A stretch of DNA of 64,000 nucleotides from Okapia johnstoni. Its lineage: Eukaryota > Chordata > Mammalia > Artiodactyla > Giraffidae. Below the pieces are notes generated by a model. That model was not told where the DNA came from. It made no database searches and worked only from the letters and a program-made list of their open reading frames with translations. Each line of letters opens with the position of its first letter. The stretch's first letter is position 1. The DNA lies in the NCBI GenBank assembly GCA_024291935.2, contig CM044314.1:21240001-21304000 (forward strand), given 5' to 3'. The position numbers and the translations under genes are program-made. Of the stretch, positions 11,344 to 23,117 are shown piece after piece.

Positions 11344-11798
11344 CCAAATTCTCATGAGCTGGAGGGTGGAGACTTCTCTCTTCCGTGGAGGAAGGTATGT
11401 TGTACTCTGTTGCTATCGTATGTGGCCCTGTGATTGACACACCTACACCCCTTGGAATTCTCTGTTGGCCAGGCGTCAAGGGAGCCGGTTCTCCCTGGGG
11501 TGACTTGTTCATCAGTGGAAAAACCCTTCCTTCTTCCTTGCTGGTGGACTGTCTGGAGAGACCACCCTCCCAGGCAGACTCTGGCAAGACAGAGCCATCA
11601 ACTGTGCTCTTAAGAAGTTGAGGCCAACTTGGGCAAGCATTTTCCTCTATTTGTTCTTCTTTCCATGACTCACTTGGTTCCTGCCTCTTCCCTTACTCCT
11701 TCTAAGGACTCAAGCCTCAGGCTCCTCTCCCTGGGAACTTGGGCTAGCACCTTGCTGCTGACTTTGGTATTGAGGGGTTTATACCTGTGGGAGGCTCC
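11344..11798 (+). repeat. Unnamed ~455 bp interspersed repeat, copy A
   Basis: Matches 23118-23575 in inverted orientation at about 95% (9 differences in about 240 aligned bases at 11348-11587). An open frame on its minus strand, starting on TTG at 11587, is also open in copy B. Five of the 9 differences change the residue, so it does not look selected. An ERV LTR or internal piece is possible. I cannot name the family. Confidence 0.85.
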
Positions 11799-13659
11799 CA
11801 GAACCCTTCCCTAAACAGAGCCTGAAATTCCCTATGTTCTTCTCCTGAAAAGTGAATGGGAGCATTATATTGTGGTTACTGCTGACTATTGTTGAACACA
11901 ATAGTTCCAAACACTTTGGAAAAGATGGCTTGCATATCTGCTTTAAGTCAGAAGAGAGTATAACTACAAATGCCCAGAAAATTCACTTGCCTTATATCTT
12001 GATAGGTACATGTCAATGAATAATTATGGAGAAAGCTATCACCTTACTTCCCAAAACAGATGAAGGCAAAGTTGTGCTGGACTTTCTGAACTGCTCTGGG
12101 GAAGATGATGAAAGTGGTCATGTTCAGTCCCACCCCTGTTCCATTGGTCGCTTGGTTGCTCCTATAGGGTGGGGAGTTAGTTAGACAAAATCCTGCACAA
12201 CCACACCTCCGACACAGCCACACCAGCTCAGTGGTCTGGAACTGCTGGACTAAAATTGTACTTGTAATTACCCATTGCTTAGCATCACATTTGACAAGAA
12301 ATAAAGGGAAATTGGAAGCTTTCAATTTGTCTTAGTCTTTAGGGGAAGGTAGCCCCCCTAGCATGGAACCTTCTCAAAAGGAAAGCAAGAGCTTTCCCAA
12401 CAGCACATTGTGGTCAGCAGTCACTAAGATGCCCACAGTGTGGCCCCACTTTGTGTCCCCCTGCGTTGAGTGTGGACTTCAGGATTTGCTTTTGGGATAG
12501 GATGGCACGTCTGAGATTAGATTACAAAGTACTTCTATCCTGCTGGCATTCTCTCTCTGACTTTTCTGCAAACTTGCCCTGATGAAGAGGTTGCTCTCAA
12601 GGAACTGACGGTATCCTCTGATTATCAGCCAGGGAGGAAGTGAGGATTTAAAGAAAAAGCTCTTAAGAAGCTGAATTCTACTGACAGCCATATGAATGAG
12701 TTTGGATGTGGATTATTCCCTGTTTAAACCTTCAAATGAACATGCCCCAGGTGTCACAAGATTGCAGCCTATTGAAAATCTTGAAGTTTGTGCCCAGTTT
12801 CCTGACCCACAGAAACTTCAAGATGATAAATGTGCATGTTTTAAGCTTCTAAACTTGGGGGTAATTGGTTCTTCAGTGGTAGAGAAGGAGGACACACACT
12901 AAGGATCTCAAATGTTCAAGATAAAATAGCACACAACTGCTAAGCAATTGGACAAAAACCTGCATGAATGAGAGAAAGGATGGACATCCTGAAACAAGTC
13001 AGAGACAACTGGATAACTACATAAAGAGATCATCCATGTAAAGGCCAATGGTTTGAGGAGTACAGGATAGATGGTTTGATTTCTTGAGGGTAACCCTGGT
13101 GGTTTTATAAATTTATGAGAAAGGCTTTGCCTTTTGGGCTGACTTCCTATTATTTCCCCTTTTATTTGTTGTTTGATGGACCTGATTTTTTTTTCTCATT
13201 CTAACTTAATCCTGTTTTGCTGTATGCCAAGTGAAGCCTTTTATCAGATAATTGAACTAAATAATAAAATGTTTAAATATATGAAACTTACATGGTAAAT
13301 TAAAAAATTACATGGAATTTTGAGGACTGAGTTGAGTTTGATGTGATTCTCTTCTCAGATCTGGTTGGAAATCAGGAAAATGTACCATTTTGGTCATGTT
13401 TTTTTAATATGGTGTAATACAAGTGAAGAGCTCTGAAAAGAACTTGGTTTCTCTGGTGCCTGCATTCTATCACTCTATCTCCTTTTGGATGACTTGATGT
13501 CATTTGTATAAAAATACACAGTTGAAAATAAACATTTCCCAGCCATGAGCAGTGTGCTTCCTGAGGCTCCATTTCCCAGCAGGGAATTAAATTGCTTATT
13601 CTTTCTATTGATCTGAGACCTAGTGAGCAGGACAGAACAATTTAATCACTGGCATAAGA
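11799..13659. other. Unassigned sequence
   Basis: About 1.9 kb without a recognised gene or repeat. Short open frames occur on both strands with no homology I can see. Confidence 0.4.
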
Positions 13660-13850
13660 GAGGATTTCTCAGCCTCAGAACTAGTGACATTTTGAACTAA
13701 ATACTTCTTTTTGGGGGGAGAGTATCCTATGCATTGAAGGATGTTTAGTAGCATCTCTGACTTCTACCCACCAGATGCTAGTAGTACCTCCAGGTCGTGA
13801 CAATCAAAAATGTCTTTGAGGAGCAGAGTCTCCTCCAGTTGAGAACCATG
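13660..13850 (-). mobile_element. MER20 (hAT-Charlie non-autonomous DNA transposon)
   Basis: 'gaaggatgtttagtagcatc', 'cttctacccaccagatgc', 'gtgacaatcaaaaatgtctt' and the terminal 'ttgagaacca' match MER20 in reverse. This is an old mammal-wide element. Confidence 0.8.
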
Positions 13851-14599
13851 CAGGTAATATCACCCTGTGAACAGTTTTCCTCCACTCTGATTGATTTAAC
13901 AGCCAAGAAGAGAAATGACTCTAACCCAACAAAATGTAGTATTTATCACTTGTCTTGTTTATAAGTTTTTTGAGAATTCATATCTCCTTTTTAGGGCACA
14001 AGAGTAGTTTGCCTTATTGAATTAATGTTTGTATTTTAAACAAATGTATGTATTTTAAACAAAACAACAATAAACAAAAATTCCAAATACTGCTGTAAGA
14101 GGGAAGATATTTAAGTCTCTTCATAAAATGATATTTCAGTCTATTTTCAAGGTTTCTAAGAATTCTGTGTTCTCCTGCTTGCTGTTTGGCTCTTGGGTTT
14201 GTTTGGAGCTGCTGTTGGTGGTGTTTAAGAAGTACATTCTGGAAAGTCTTATTTAATAAATTGGCTCCATTTAATTGAAATCATTGTTTGAAGATAGTTT
14301 TCACATCACAGCTTTAAAAATTATAGATTTTGTAAAAGAAAATTAAATCATTTCTATTAGCAGTTAAGTAAACAAATACATGTAAACAGAATTCAAAGGT
14401 TAGTACATTTCCCCCTAGTTTTTGGTTCTTGATTTAGCCCACTTTTGGGTTTGCAGAAACAATAGATACTAGAACAATTTTTGCACATTCTGACTTTCCA
14501 TGTGCAAATTTTCTAGGATGAGTCATATGAACTTAGCGACCTGAGGAAAAAATATTGCAGGATAATGGAAAATCGTGGGCTTCCATGCCACATGTACCT
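13851..14599. other. Unassigned AT-rich sequence
   Basis: No gene recognised. The phrase 'gtattttaaacaaa' occurs twice in tandem at about 14031-14062. Confidence 0.4.
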
Positions 14600-14685
14600 G
14601 AAATTCAGTCCTCAACTCCTCTGTCTGTAAAATGGGGCAAGATTGTTTTTCATAGTGTTCTTGGGAGGACTCAATGGTGGACTAG
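14600..14685 (+). mobile_element. MIR fragment, probable
   Basis: 'ctctgtctgtaaaatggggc' is the MIR core-to-3' junction motif. The rest is decayed. Confidence 0.5.
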
Positions 14686-14729
14686 CCTTTTCTAGGTCAT
14701 CTCGGTCCTCGCCCTGCTTTTTGGGGGGT

Positions 14730-15235
14730 GACAAAAAATACATAATATAAATACATCTGCTTAACTGTTTTTAAGTAACAGTGCATTATTGTTGACTATG
14801 TGTACAATATTGCACAGACTATCTCTAGAGCTTACTCGTCTTGTGTGGCTGGAACTCCTTGAACAATAACTCTCACTTCCCATCCCCCCAGCCCCCACAA
14901 TCCCCATTCCATTCTCTGCTTCTATGGGTTTAACCACTCTAGATATCTCATATAAGTGGAATTATACAGTATTTGGCTTATTTCATTTAGCACAACGTCC
15001 TTAATGTTTGTCCATATTGTAGTATGTGTCAGAATTTCCTTCCATTTTAGTATTAAGTAGTATCTCATTTTATGTATATATTATACTTAGTCCATTCATC
15101 CACTGATGGAAATTTGGGTTAATTCTATATCTTTTCTCTTGTGAATAATGCTACCATGAATATGGAGGTTCAGATATCTCTTTGAGACCCTGATTTCAGT
15201 TCCTTTGGATAAATATGCAGCTTTAATCTACTTTT
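14730..15235 (-). mobile_element. Old L1 3' UTR fragment
   Basis: 'ccactctagatatctcatat', 'aagtggaattatacagtatt', 'gtgtcagaatttccttcc' and 'gtgaataatgctaccatgaa' follow the reverse L1M-type 3' module in order. Confidence 0.8.
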
Positions 15236-15339
15236 TGACTTCATGGTTTTATGAACATAATTTTATCGTAGAAATGATAGAATCTTCTCTAATGCTTTTA
15301 ATGAAGTTTTGCATACCCATCTACTCCTCCTCTTTAGGG

Positions 15340-16072
15340 GTAAAGAGCCTCTTGCTGAAAGTAAAGGAGGAGAGTGAAAAAGTTGGCTTAAAACTCAACA
15401 TTCAGAAAACTAAGATCATGGCATCTGGTTCCATTTTTGTGGCAAATAGATGGGGAAACAGTGCAAACAGTGACAGACTTTATTTTGGGGGACTTGAAAA
15501 TCACTGCAGATGGTGACTGCAGCCATGAAATTAAAAGATGCTTGGTCCTTGGAAGAAAAGTTATGGCCAACCTAGACAGCATATTAAAAAGCAGAGAAAT
15601 TCCTTGGCCAACAAAGGTCCACTTTAGTTTTTCCAGTGGTCATGTATGTGTGTGAGAGTTGGACTATAAAGAAAACTGAGCTCTGAAGAATTGATGCTTT
15701 TGAACTATGGTGTTGGAGAAGACTCTTGAGAGTCCCTTGAACAGCAAGGAGACCCAACCACTCCATCCTAAAGGAAATCAGTCCTGAATATTCATAGGAA
15801 GGATTGATGCTGAAGATGAAACTCCAATACTTTGGCCACCTGATAAGAAGAACTGACTCATTTGAAAAGACCCTGATGCTGGGAATGATTGAAGGTGGGA
15901 GGAGAAGGGGATGACAGAAGATGAGATGGTTGGATGGCATCACCAACTCAATGGACATGAGTTTGAGTAAGCTCTGGGAGTTGGTGATGGACAGGGAGGC
16001 CTGGCGTGCTGCAGTCCATGGGGTTGCAAAGTGTCAGATACTACTGAGCGACTGCAATGAACTGAACTGAAC
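15340..16072 (+). mobile_element. 5'-truncated BovB LINE
   Basis: About 730 bp of BovB 3' end in forward orientation. It starts within the sequence for KVKEESEKVGLKLN and ends at 'gaactgaactgaac'. The reading frame is broken by frameshifts and stops, and the YADD region is not included. It is more diverged than the copy at 6468-7346. Confidence 0.93.
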
Positions 16073-16074
16073 TA

Positions 16075-16185
16075 CCCCTACTGGTATGAGAGTGACCTGA
16101 GGTCAGGGACTGTGTCACCCTCATCTTTGTGTCCCCAGCAGCTAACCAGTGCTCAGTAAAAAATGTTGCATGCCTCACAAGATGG
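16075..16185 (+). mobile_element. L2 3' end fragment, probable
   Basis: 'ggtcagggactgtgtcaccc', 'catctttgtgtccccagcag' and 'gtgctcagtaaa' match the L2 terminal module. Confidence 0.65.
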
Positions 16186-17419
16186 ACCAACAAATGACTC
16201 AACTGCTAAATGTAAGTGAAGATCTTCATAGAGAGGAGACCCTCAATAAACATAAAGTCTTCTTCTCCAAGGGATTGTAACAAACACAACACATAAACAT
16301 CCTTCCATAATGTGTTCGCTTCATTTAGGCAACAGAGAATGTCCTGTGTCTGAATACGTGGTGCTGAAACAGAAAAACATATTATGATAGAGAGGATTAT
16401 GTCTGTTTAAAGGATCCATGATGATTGCATTTTCTTCTAAGAATTTCAACAGGATAATAAACAAAGGAGAATCAGATAGACACCAATATTTAGTTAAAAG
16501 AAGACAGGCCACACATCGAACTGGGCTATGACTTTCTAATGCAAGAGGAAATTCCTAGGAGCACCTTTTAGACAGAAAACAATGCTGGGGATTGAGCTCC
16601 CACATTTGACCTCCTAGCAGTGGCATCAGGGGAGGTCTGCATCTCCTCCTCATTCCTTTATTCACCCATGTGCTACATGAATTTTTATCTGACACTGCCC
16701 ACACATTTTTTCCCAGTCTCTGTGCCTTCATAAAATTAAATGTCAGTGGGACATGAGCCATGTTCAGAAGATTTCCAGAAAGTCATATGAAAAAGGAATT
16801 TCTTCTTCAAATAAAATCACATGTTTTTGAATAAAATAATCATGTCTGAAAATGTTGGTGTGCATCACGCACACTATTGTATTCAGTTTTCTCTTCCTTT
16901 TATTGTTTTATGTAACGTGGCACTGCTTGAAATACCATTGGATGCTCTTCCACTCTGGGATTGATTTCAAATGTTTTAGCTTGTCCTGAATTAGCTGTGG
17001 CTTCTAACATATGCAATTAAAAGACAACAAGCCTGGTCTCTATCTGACCAGAAGCATGGCACAGACAAACAACCCTTTGCAAATTATAACCTTGAAACCA
17101 GGAGACTGTGCTGGCCTTTGCTGATGGTGTGGAGTTTGTGCAGAAGTCTGCCATGGGTGCCTCATGGGGAACTGATGCTGATAAATTTTGTGACAGAGGG
17201 GACATCCTTATAATAAAAAAATACTTTACAAGGGGCACAGACTTACACTTTACAGAGTGGTTTTCCTGGCTCATCTGATGGTCATGGTGTTCTTAGGAGG
17301 TAGGTTCAGGCCTCAGAGTGCTTAAGTGATCAAGCCATACTTGTCAGTATAAAGTGTTTGAGTAACTGGCCCCAGATCACCCTCTGGAAGGGTAGCCTGT
17401 TTGTGATGAAAATAAAGAC
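16186..17419. other. Unassigned sequence
   Basis: 1.2 kb with no gene or repeat recognised. Confidence 0.4.
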
Positions 17420-17590
17420 TTTGAATCCAACAGGCCCCAAGTCCAAATGCCTGTTTAAGTGCTCACTAGCTCTGTAACTCTGCACTTTCTTAGTCTCCTT
17501 CAGCTTAAATTTCTTCCTCTACAAGTTTGGCATATAATAGTTAACCTGCAGTGTTATTATGAACTTGAAATTAAATAATGTCCATAAGGT
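17420..17590 (+). mobile_element. MIR SINE
   Basis: 'gctctgtaactctgcacttt', 'aaatttcttcctctacaa' and a 3' 'gttaacctgcagtgttat' follow the MIR order in forward orientation. Confidence 0.65.
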
Positions 17591-17659
17591 TCCTGCTCCC
17601 AGTGGAAACTTAAGAGAGTTGGTTTTCTTCTGCTGGTATCGGATGGAGCCAGAACCTGG

Positions 17660-17710
17660 CCCCACGTCATCATCATTTCTCCTCATCATTTCTCATCATC
17701 ATCAAGCATT
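17660..17710 (+). repeat. Degenerate (CAT)n
   Basis: Repeated 'catcatcatttct' and 'catcatcatcaagc' within about 50 bp. Confidence 0.7.
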
Positions 17711-17754
17711 TTCTCAGATGAGGCCACCAGTGCACACTATTCCACTTGAGCTGC

Positions 17755-18290
17755 AGGACATTTTTTTTTTTAGTGAAATATTGTCTATTCAAGAAAAATG
17801 TCTACTTAGATCTTCTGCCCACTTTTTAATCAGGTTTCTTTTCTGTTGTTGTTATGAGTTGTATGAGCTGCGTATGTATTTTGGATACTAACCCCTTATC
17901 AATCATGTCACTTGTGAATATTTTCTCCGATTCCCCAGGTTATCATTTCATTCTGTTGATGGTTTCCATTGCTGTGCAAAAGCTTTGAAGTTTAATTAGA
18001 CCTCATTTGTTTGTTTTTGCTTTTATTTCTTCTGCCTTAGGAGACAGATTCAAAAAATGTTGCCTTGATGTATGTCAAAGAATATTCTGACTATGCTCAC
18101 TTCTGGTAGTTTAGGTCTTACATTAAGGTCTTTAACCCATTTTGAGTTTATTTCTGCATATGGTTTGAGGAAGTAGAAAATCTCATTCTTTTACATGTAG
18201 CTGCCCACTCTTCCCAACATCACTTATGGCATCTAACTTTTTGTAGTATTCTCTTACGATTTTTTTTTTTTGTATCTCTGTAGTATTGGT
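17755..18290 (-). mobile_element. L1 3' fragment
   Basis: 'tggatactaaccccttatca', 'gctgtgcaaaagctttgaag' and 'ttaacccattttgagtttat' are reverse L1 3'-region landmarks. No intact frame. Confidence 0.85.
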
Positions 18291-19489
18291 GGTTGGGGTG
18301 TGGGCTCAGAATGGGTTGATTTGTATATAAGAGATGTTCTATCCAGGATTCCCACTGGACGGAAACTAGGTCACCTTGCCAATGTCAAGATGGGTCTTCT
18401 TTAGAACTCAGATCCTTAGAGGCGCATACCAGCTAGGTGTTTCTGGGAACACACTTAACTGAATTTAGTGTTTCCATTTGGGGTTAGTTGAGGAACCCAA
18501 ATCTTAGAGGGTCCCTCTGATGAGGGAGGCTCAACCAAGCAGTAAAGTTGGGGCTTAGTGGCGGGTTCTGACTTTTTGTAGCTAATTGGGGTTTGGATCA
18601 ATGAAACGATCAGTATAAAATTCAGCACATGAATGCAATTCCACAAGCTTTTGTGTGCCTGCTTTATAAAGGCATTGAATCACTTTTTGAAACTGAGATT
18701 TTTGTCTGGAAGCTTTTCATGACTATTAATCCAGAGCTTCCCTTTAATTCCTTGCCCCCATCCCTGTTTAAAGCAGAAGAATGATAATAAGATCTCAATG
18801 ATAAACATTAAAAAAAAATGATCGGTATAAACCCAAATAATCCAAAAAAATGCTCAAGAAAAATGGAGAGTTTTTTCCTCTTCATTTAACATTCATAATA
18901 CCTGGAGCTATATCTTTAAGTCTTCAGATTGGATTCTTTCCATAGTGTAGATAGGGTACTTGATATGCAGTTTCAAACAAAGTGTGTTCTTTCCCTACAT
19001 ACACACAGTCAAAATGTTCATCGTCATATTCAAGGCATCTGCAAAATTCTTCTCAAAGTGACACAAAATGAAGGACTATTGAAATATGCAGTAGTCATCT
19101 CATTGGGGCATGATACAAAGGAAAGATTAAAATGTAAAATTCAGGATTAAGTTCCTTATGTTTATCAAAATTTTCCAGATAATCATTTAAAAAGATAATT
19201 TAAAAAATCTACTTGACAATTTTATAATTAAAAAGCTCAAAATAAAATTTTTGACCAGGCTGATAGAAAATCTCTGAATCAAATTTGACTTTTAAATTGT
19301 GTCTTCTCTAAAGCTTGTAGGTAACACATGAAATATTTAAATATTTAGTAATATTCACCACACTTCTACATGAAAACTCAGAGCAGGGCCTTGACATATT
19401 CTCTGACACTGGAAACTCTTACTTCATTCTCACTCCAGACACTCTTCTCCTGATCCCTGTTAGAATCTGATGTTGCCTCTCTTCCTTTG
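18291..19489. other. Unassigned sequence
   Basis: 1.2 kb without a recognised gene or repeat. AT-rich from 19140 on. Confidence 0.4.
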
Positions 19490-19640
19490 TCTACTTTTTC
19501 TCCAAGGAACAAACATTTATTGAGCACCTATAATATACCATTCTCTCATTATATCAGGTATTGGGGACACAACATTAAACAAAGCAAGCAGTTCCTGACC
19601 ACAAATAACTTAGAGTTAAACAAGAGAATGATAATTCTTC
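19490..19640 (-). mobile_element. L2 fragment
   Basis: 'aacatttattgagcacctat', 'tattggggacacaacatta' and 'agcagttcctgacca' match reverse L2 3' sequence. Confidence 0.7.
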
Positions 19641-19779
19641 AAGCAGTTTCAGTCTACACAGTCAGTGTCAGTGAGAGGAAAGCACAATGCAATGGGAGTG
19701 ATGCAGGGGGATCATCTGCTATGGACTTCTGGGAATGCAAGTTACTGGTCATCAGTGGTCAGTGACTTAATATACTCTT

Positions 19780-20060
19780 ATCAGAGGAAGCCCTGGTCTT
19801 TTGTGCAATACTTGAGAAGAAAGACTCTTAACTACTGGGCATGATAAGGAAATGGGTATCTTTAGTTTTCTGGCACCCATCTTACCAACATGAAGGGAGC
19901 CAGCCCGATGACGAAGTCTATTCTGCAAGAGATTGATGAGAGATGACACTGCCAAGCTTCTTCTCAGCCCTTGACAAGCCAACCCTAACTTTGAACTTTT
20001 CAGCTACATGAGCCAATAAATATCTTTTGTTGTTTAATCTAAGTTGGTTTTTCTCAGTTG
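19780..20060 (+). mobile_element. Old LTR-like mammalian repeat, 3' end
   Basis: 'accatcttaccaacatgaag', 'ggagccagcccgatgacgaa' and 'gagccaataaatatctttt' (with an AATAAA) resemble the 3' end of an old mammal-wide LTR (MLT/MER class). The name is uncertain. Confidence 0.45.
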
Positions 20061-20169
20061 TTGTAACTGACAGCTTCCTAAGTGACTCATTAGAAGGGTT
20101 GGTAAAATGGAAAGAAAATTCTAGTGATAGTGAGCAAATGTGACAAGAGAATGTGAGGCACTTAGCATG

Positions 20170-20495
20170 TAGTCTTGCCTGGAGAATCCCATGGACTGAG
20201 GAGCCTGGTGGGCTACAGTCCATGGGGTCGCAAAGAGTTGGACACCACTGAGCAACTAACCGTTTCCTTACCTTAGGGCTTCCCTTGTGGCGCAGATGGT
20301 AAGGAATCTGCCTAAAATGTGGGAGACCCAGGTTTAATCCCTAGGTGGGGAAGATGCCCTGGAGGAAGAAATGGCAACCCACTCCAGTATTCTTGCCTGG
20401 AGAACCCCATGGACCGAGGACCCTGGGAGGGTACAGTCCATGGGGTCACAAAGAGTCGGACACAATTGAGTGACTAACCCTTACCTTACCTTACC
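20170..20495 (+). mobile_element. Dimeric Bov SINE (BovA + Bov-tA)
   Basis: A BovA monomer (20170-20275) is joined directly to a full Bov-tA (20276-20480) with a (CTTAC)n tail. One 7 bp duplication (tagcatg) at 20163-20169 and 20496-20502 brackets both, so the dimer inserted as a unit. Confidence 0.85.
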
Positions 20496-20502
20496 TAGCA
20501 TG

Positions 20503-21152
20503 ACTAGTGAATTGGGAGAGTGGGAGCAGTAAAAGGAGATAAGATTGGGGGCTTGTAAAGGACCCTGCTGGCCATTTCACCCCCAGAGAAGTGGGGACCC
20601 ACTAGGGGCTTATTCGAAAGAGTGATATAATGACATTGCCTTGCAGCAGAATCACTTTGCCTGAGGAGGATTAGAGAGGAGTAAGATTGGAGAGAAGGGA
20701 ACTGGTCATAGAGTTGTTTCAACAAATGAAAAATTCTTCAGTATTTTGGTCTTTAGGACCCCTTTGCACTCAGACATTATTGAGGTCTCCACAAAGCTTT
20801 TGTTTTAATGGGTTTTATCTAGCAATATTTGCCATATTAGGATTTTTAAATATTTATTTAATTCATTAAAGATAACAATAATTAATCTATTACACATTGA
20901 CATAGCACATTTTAATGAAACAAGACTATATTTTCAAAACCAAAAAAAACTCGAGAAAAAATGTTATCGTTTTACTTTTTTTTCAAATCTCCTTACTGTT
21001 TGGCCTAATGGAAAACAGATGGAGACTCATCTGCTCTCACAGTCAGTGTGTGGCAAGTGTGTTTTGGTTGAAATAAACAAAGAAAATCCAACTTACAGAG
21101 ATACGCAGTTGGAAAGGAGAGGGGTATTTTTACAGTCTTTTCAAATAATTGT
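20503..21152. other. Unassigned sequence
   Basis: No gene recognised. AT-rich around 20820-21000. Confidence 0.4.
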
Positions 21153-21235
21153 GCATATTATTCCTTGATATTATACCAAAGTCAACATGTGGTTGTTACT
21201 TATTGACTTTGATGTCGTATCAAAGAATAATATAC
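21153..21235. ncRNA. Candidate 33 bp stem hairpin (pre-miRNA-like or MITE)
   Basis: Arm 21153-21185 pairs with arm 21203-21235 around a 17 nt loop. As a plus-strand RNA it gives 27 Watson-Crick pairs, 2 G-U pairs and 4 mismatches. As a minus-strand RNA it gives 27, 3 and 3. The size and shape suit a pre-miRNA. A short palindromic transposon of mariner type is an equal alternative. There is no evidence of transcription. Confidence 0.4.
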
Positions 21236-21479
21236 ATAAAAAAGAGGAAAAATCAGAAAGATGCTGTGTTATAGAAGGCAAGGAAGGTAAGGAAGTGCTT
21301 CAAGAAGGAAGTAGCCAGTGGGGGGTGCAGAATGCAGATAGTTAAAGAAGACAAGAATTGATGTGCCTGTTGAGCTTGGAGCATGGACTTGCTGAGGGTG
21401 ATGTTAATAGAACATGGTGGTGGGAAATATAGAAGTCAGGATTCTTCTTCCTTCCCTCCCTTCCACTTTGCATACCACT
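21236..21479. other. Unassigned sequence
   Basis: Nothing recognised. Confidence 0.35.
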
Positions 21480-21600
21480 TGTCTTTATTGAGCACTTGCT
21501 GTGTGTCAGGTATGTATATGGAATACTGTCCTCACTTTCATGATGATTATAGTTAGCATTGTGGGGATGGCAGAAAACAATCATGTAAATCAGATATATG
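21480..21600 (-). mobile_element. L2 fragment, probable
   Basis: 'gtctttattgagcacttgct', 'gtgtgtcaggtatgta'. Short and decayed. Confidence 0.55.
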
Positions 21601-21765
21601 TGTTTATGATCCCATGACCATCCTCAAATAAACTGTAAGGAACAGAAGACAAATTCACATTTTCTTATGTTCGATGATAAGAACTAAAGTACTCTAAGAG
21701 CCCCCAAAATTGTCATAACTCATTTGATATCAAAAAAGAATGGCAATATGCTCTACTGTCCTCTT

Positions 21766-21835
21766 TTTTTTTGCCACTTGATTTATTTTTTTATTTGAAG
21801 GATAATTGCTTTACAGAATTTTGTTTTCTGTAAAA
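21766..21835 (-). mobile_element. Very short L1 3' end insertion
   Basis: About 70 bp: a T run, then 'aggataattgctttacag' from the ruminant L1 3' UTR. A perfect 13 bp duplication (ctactgtcctctt) flanks it at 21753-21765 and 21836-21848. Confidence 0.85.
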
Positions 21836-21894
21836 CTACTGTCCTCTTAAAATCTGAAAACTTCTGAACTCGTAAAAATTCTACAAGGATTTTA

Positions 21895-22012
21895 GGTAAA
21901 GAGACCATAGACCTGTATTGGCTCATTTTTACAGACAAGGACACAAGACAGAAACATTAGGTAACTTCTGCACAATCACATAGCCACACCAGGCTACCAC
22001 ACCAGCTAACTG
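21895..22012 (-). mobile_element. MIR fragment
   Basis: 'tttttacagacaaggacaca' and 'ggtaacttctgcacaatcac' fit the reverse MIR core. Confidence 0.6.
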
Positions 22013-22047
22013 CCTATGGGGATATCCAATATCAGATAAACTATTAC

Positions 22048-22205
22048 ATCTGTCCATCCATGCATGTATCCATCTATACATCCATTTATCCATCCATCTA
22101 TTGATCTACCTATGTGTCCATCATGCATGCATGCATGCATCCCATCCATTCAGTTATCCATCTAGTCATCCATCCCTTCATCTATTCATCCAGCCATCCA
22201 TCTAC
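22048..22205 (+). repeat. Imperfect (ATCC)n / (CATG)n microsatellite
   Basis: About 155 bp of tccatccatc-type repeats with an inner (catg) run at about 22122-22140. Confidence 0.9.
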
Positions 22206-23117
22206 CTCAAAACATTTACTTGAGACTCCACTATATCCCAGGCTGAAAGACCATTGTCTGGTTCAAAGTTACCAGAGAAGAGATGATAATTTTTTCTAAT
22301 AAACAGGGTCTGCTGAAAGTACTGTTTCTGTAGATGTTGTATAGAGGGTCTGGGAACTCAAAGGGTAATTTAAATGCTTAGCTGAGCTCTGGCCTTGTAA
22401 GTTATCGATCAACAGGGTCCTTCTATCTCTCTCACCATTTACTCAAGTGCAAGGACCAATATCATCCCTTAAATCATTTGTATTGTCCCTGTGAGGCCTC
22501 TTTTAGTGTTTGGATACTGTGGTCTCTCAAAAATAAGTGACAGGGTGGAATTTGATAATTGATTTGTTTTGCTGCAGGAGACAGCAGGAGAAAAACAGAA
22601 CAGTGCAAATGCATTTTATGTGGCAGCCTCCAAAATAATCACAGCAATATTTTCTGAAAAACCAAATAAGAGAAGGATGCCTTAGAATTTCATTAGAAAA
22701 AACTACTCTCAATGTGAAAGGAGAAGCTATGGGAAATGAAAATATAAAAGGAATACAACTAAGTGAATATTTTTGAAGTTGTAAGAGATCCATGAGGAAA
22801 GGTATATTTAAGAATCAGAGGAGGAGGAACATTTTTCAAAACATGCAACTGTTTCGTGGAGTTTGCATGTGTGTTTCAGTGATGTACCTCTCCTTCTCCC
22901 TGCATGACTGTGGTATTGTGAAATGAAAATGGAGTTTTATCTTGTGAGTTTGCATTTCTAGACACTGGAGTCTTCCTTTGAGTCTCTTGCCTCCGTCCAT
23001 AAAGCTTCATTTCTTGTCCTTAGTCAGAAATAGTGAAAGCAGAGAAGTAGGAGCCAGAAGTGGTGAATTCTTAATCCCTTCAATAGCTATTCTAAAGTGG
23101 AGAGTGGATGGGATCTC
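22206..23117. other. Unassigned sequence
   Basis: No gene or repeat recognised. Confidence 0.4.

Noticed and set aside
11312..11587. A small conserved protein shared with 23332-23658
   Set aside because: Both frames lie in the same young repeat and open on TTG. Amino-acid changes are 5 of 9 differences, so nothing indicates selection.
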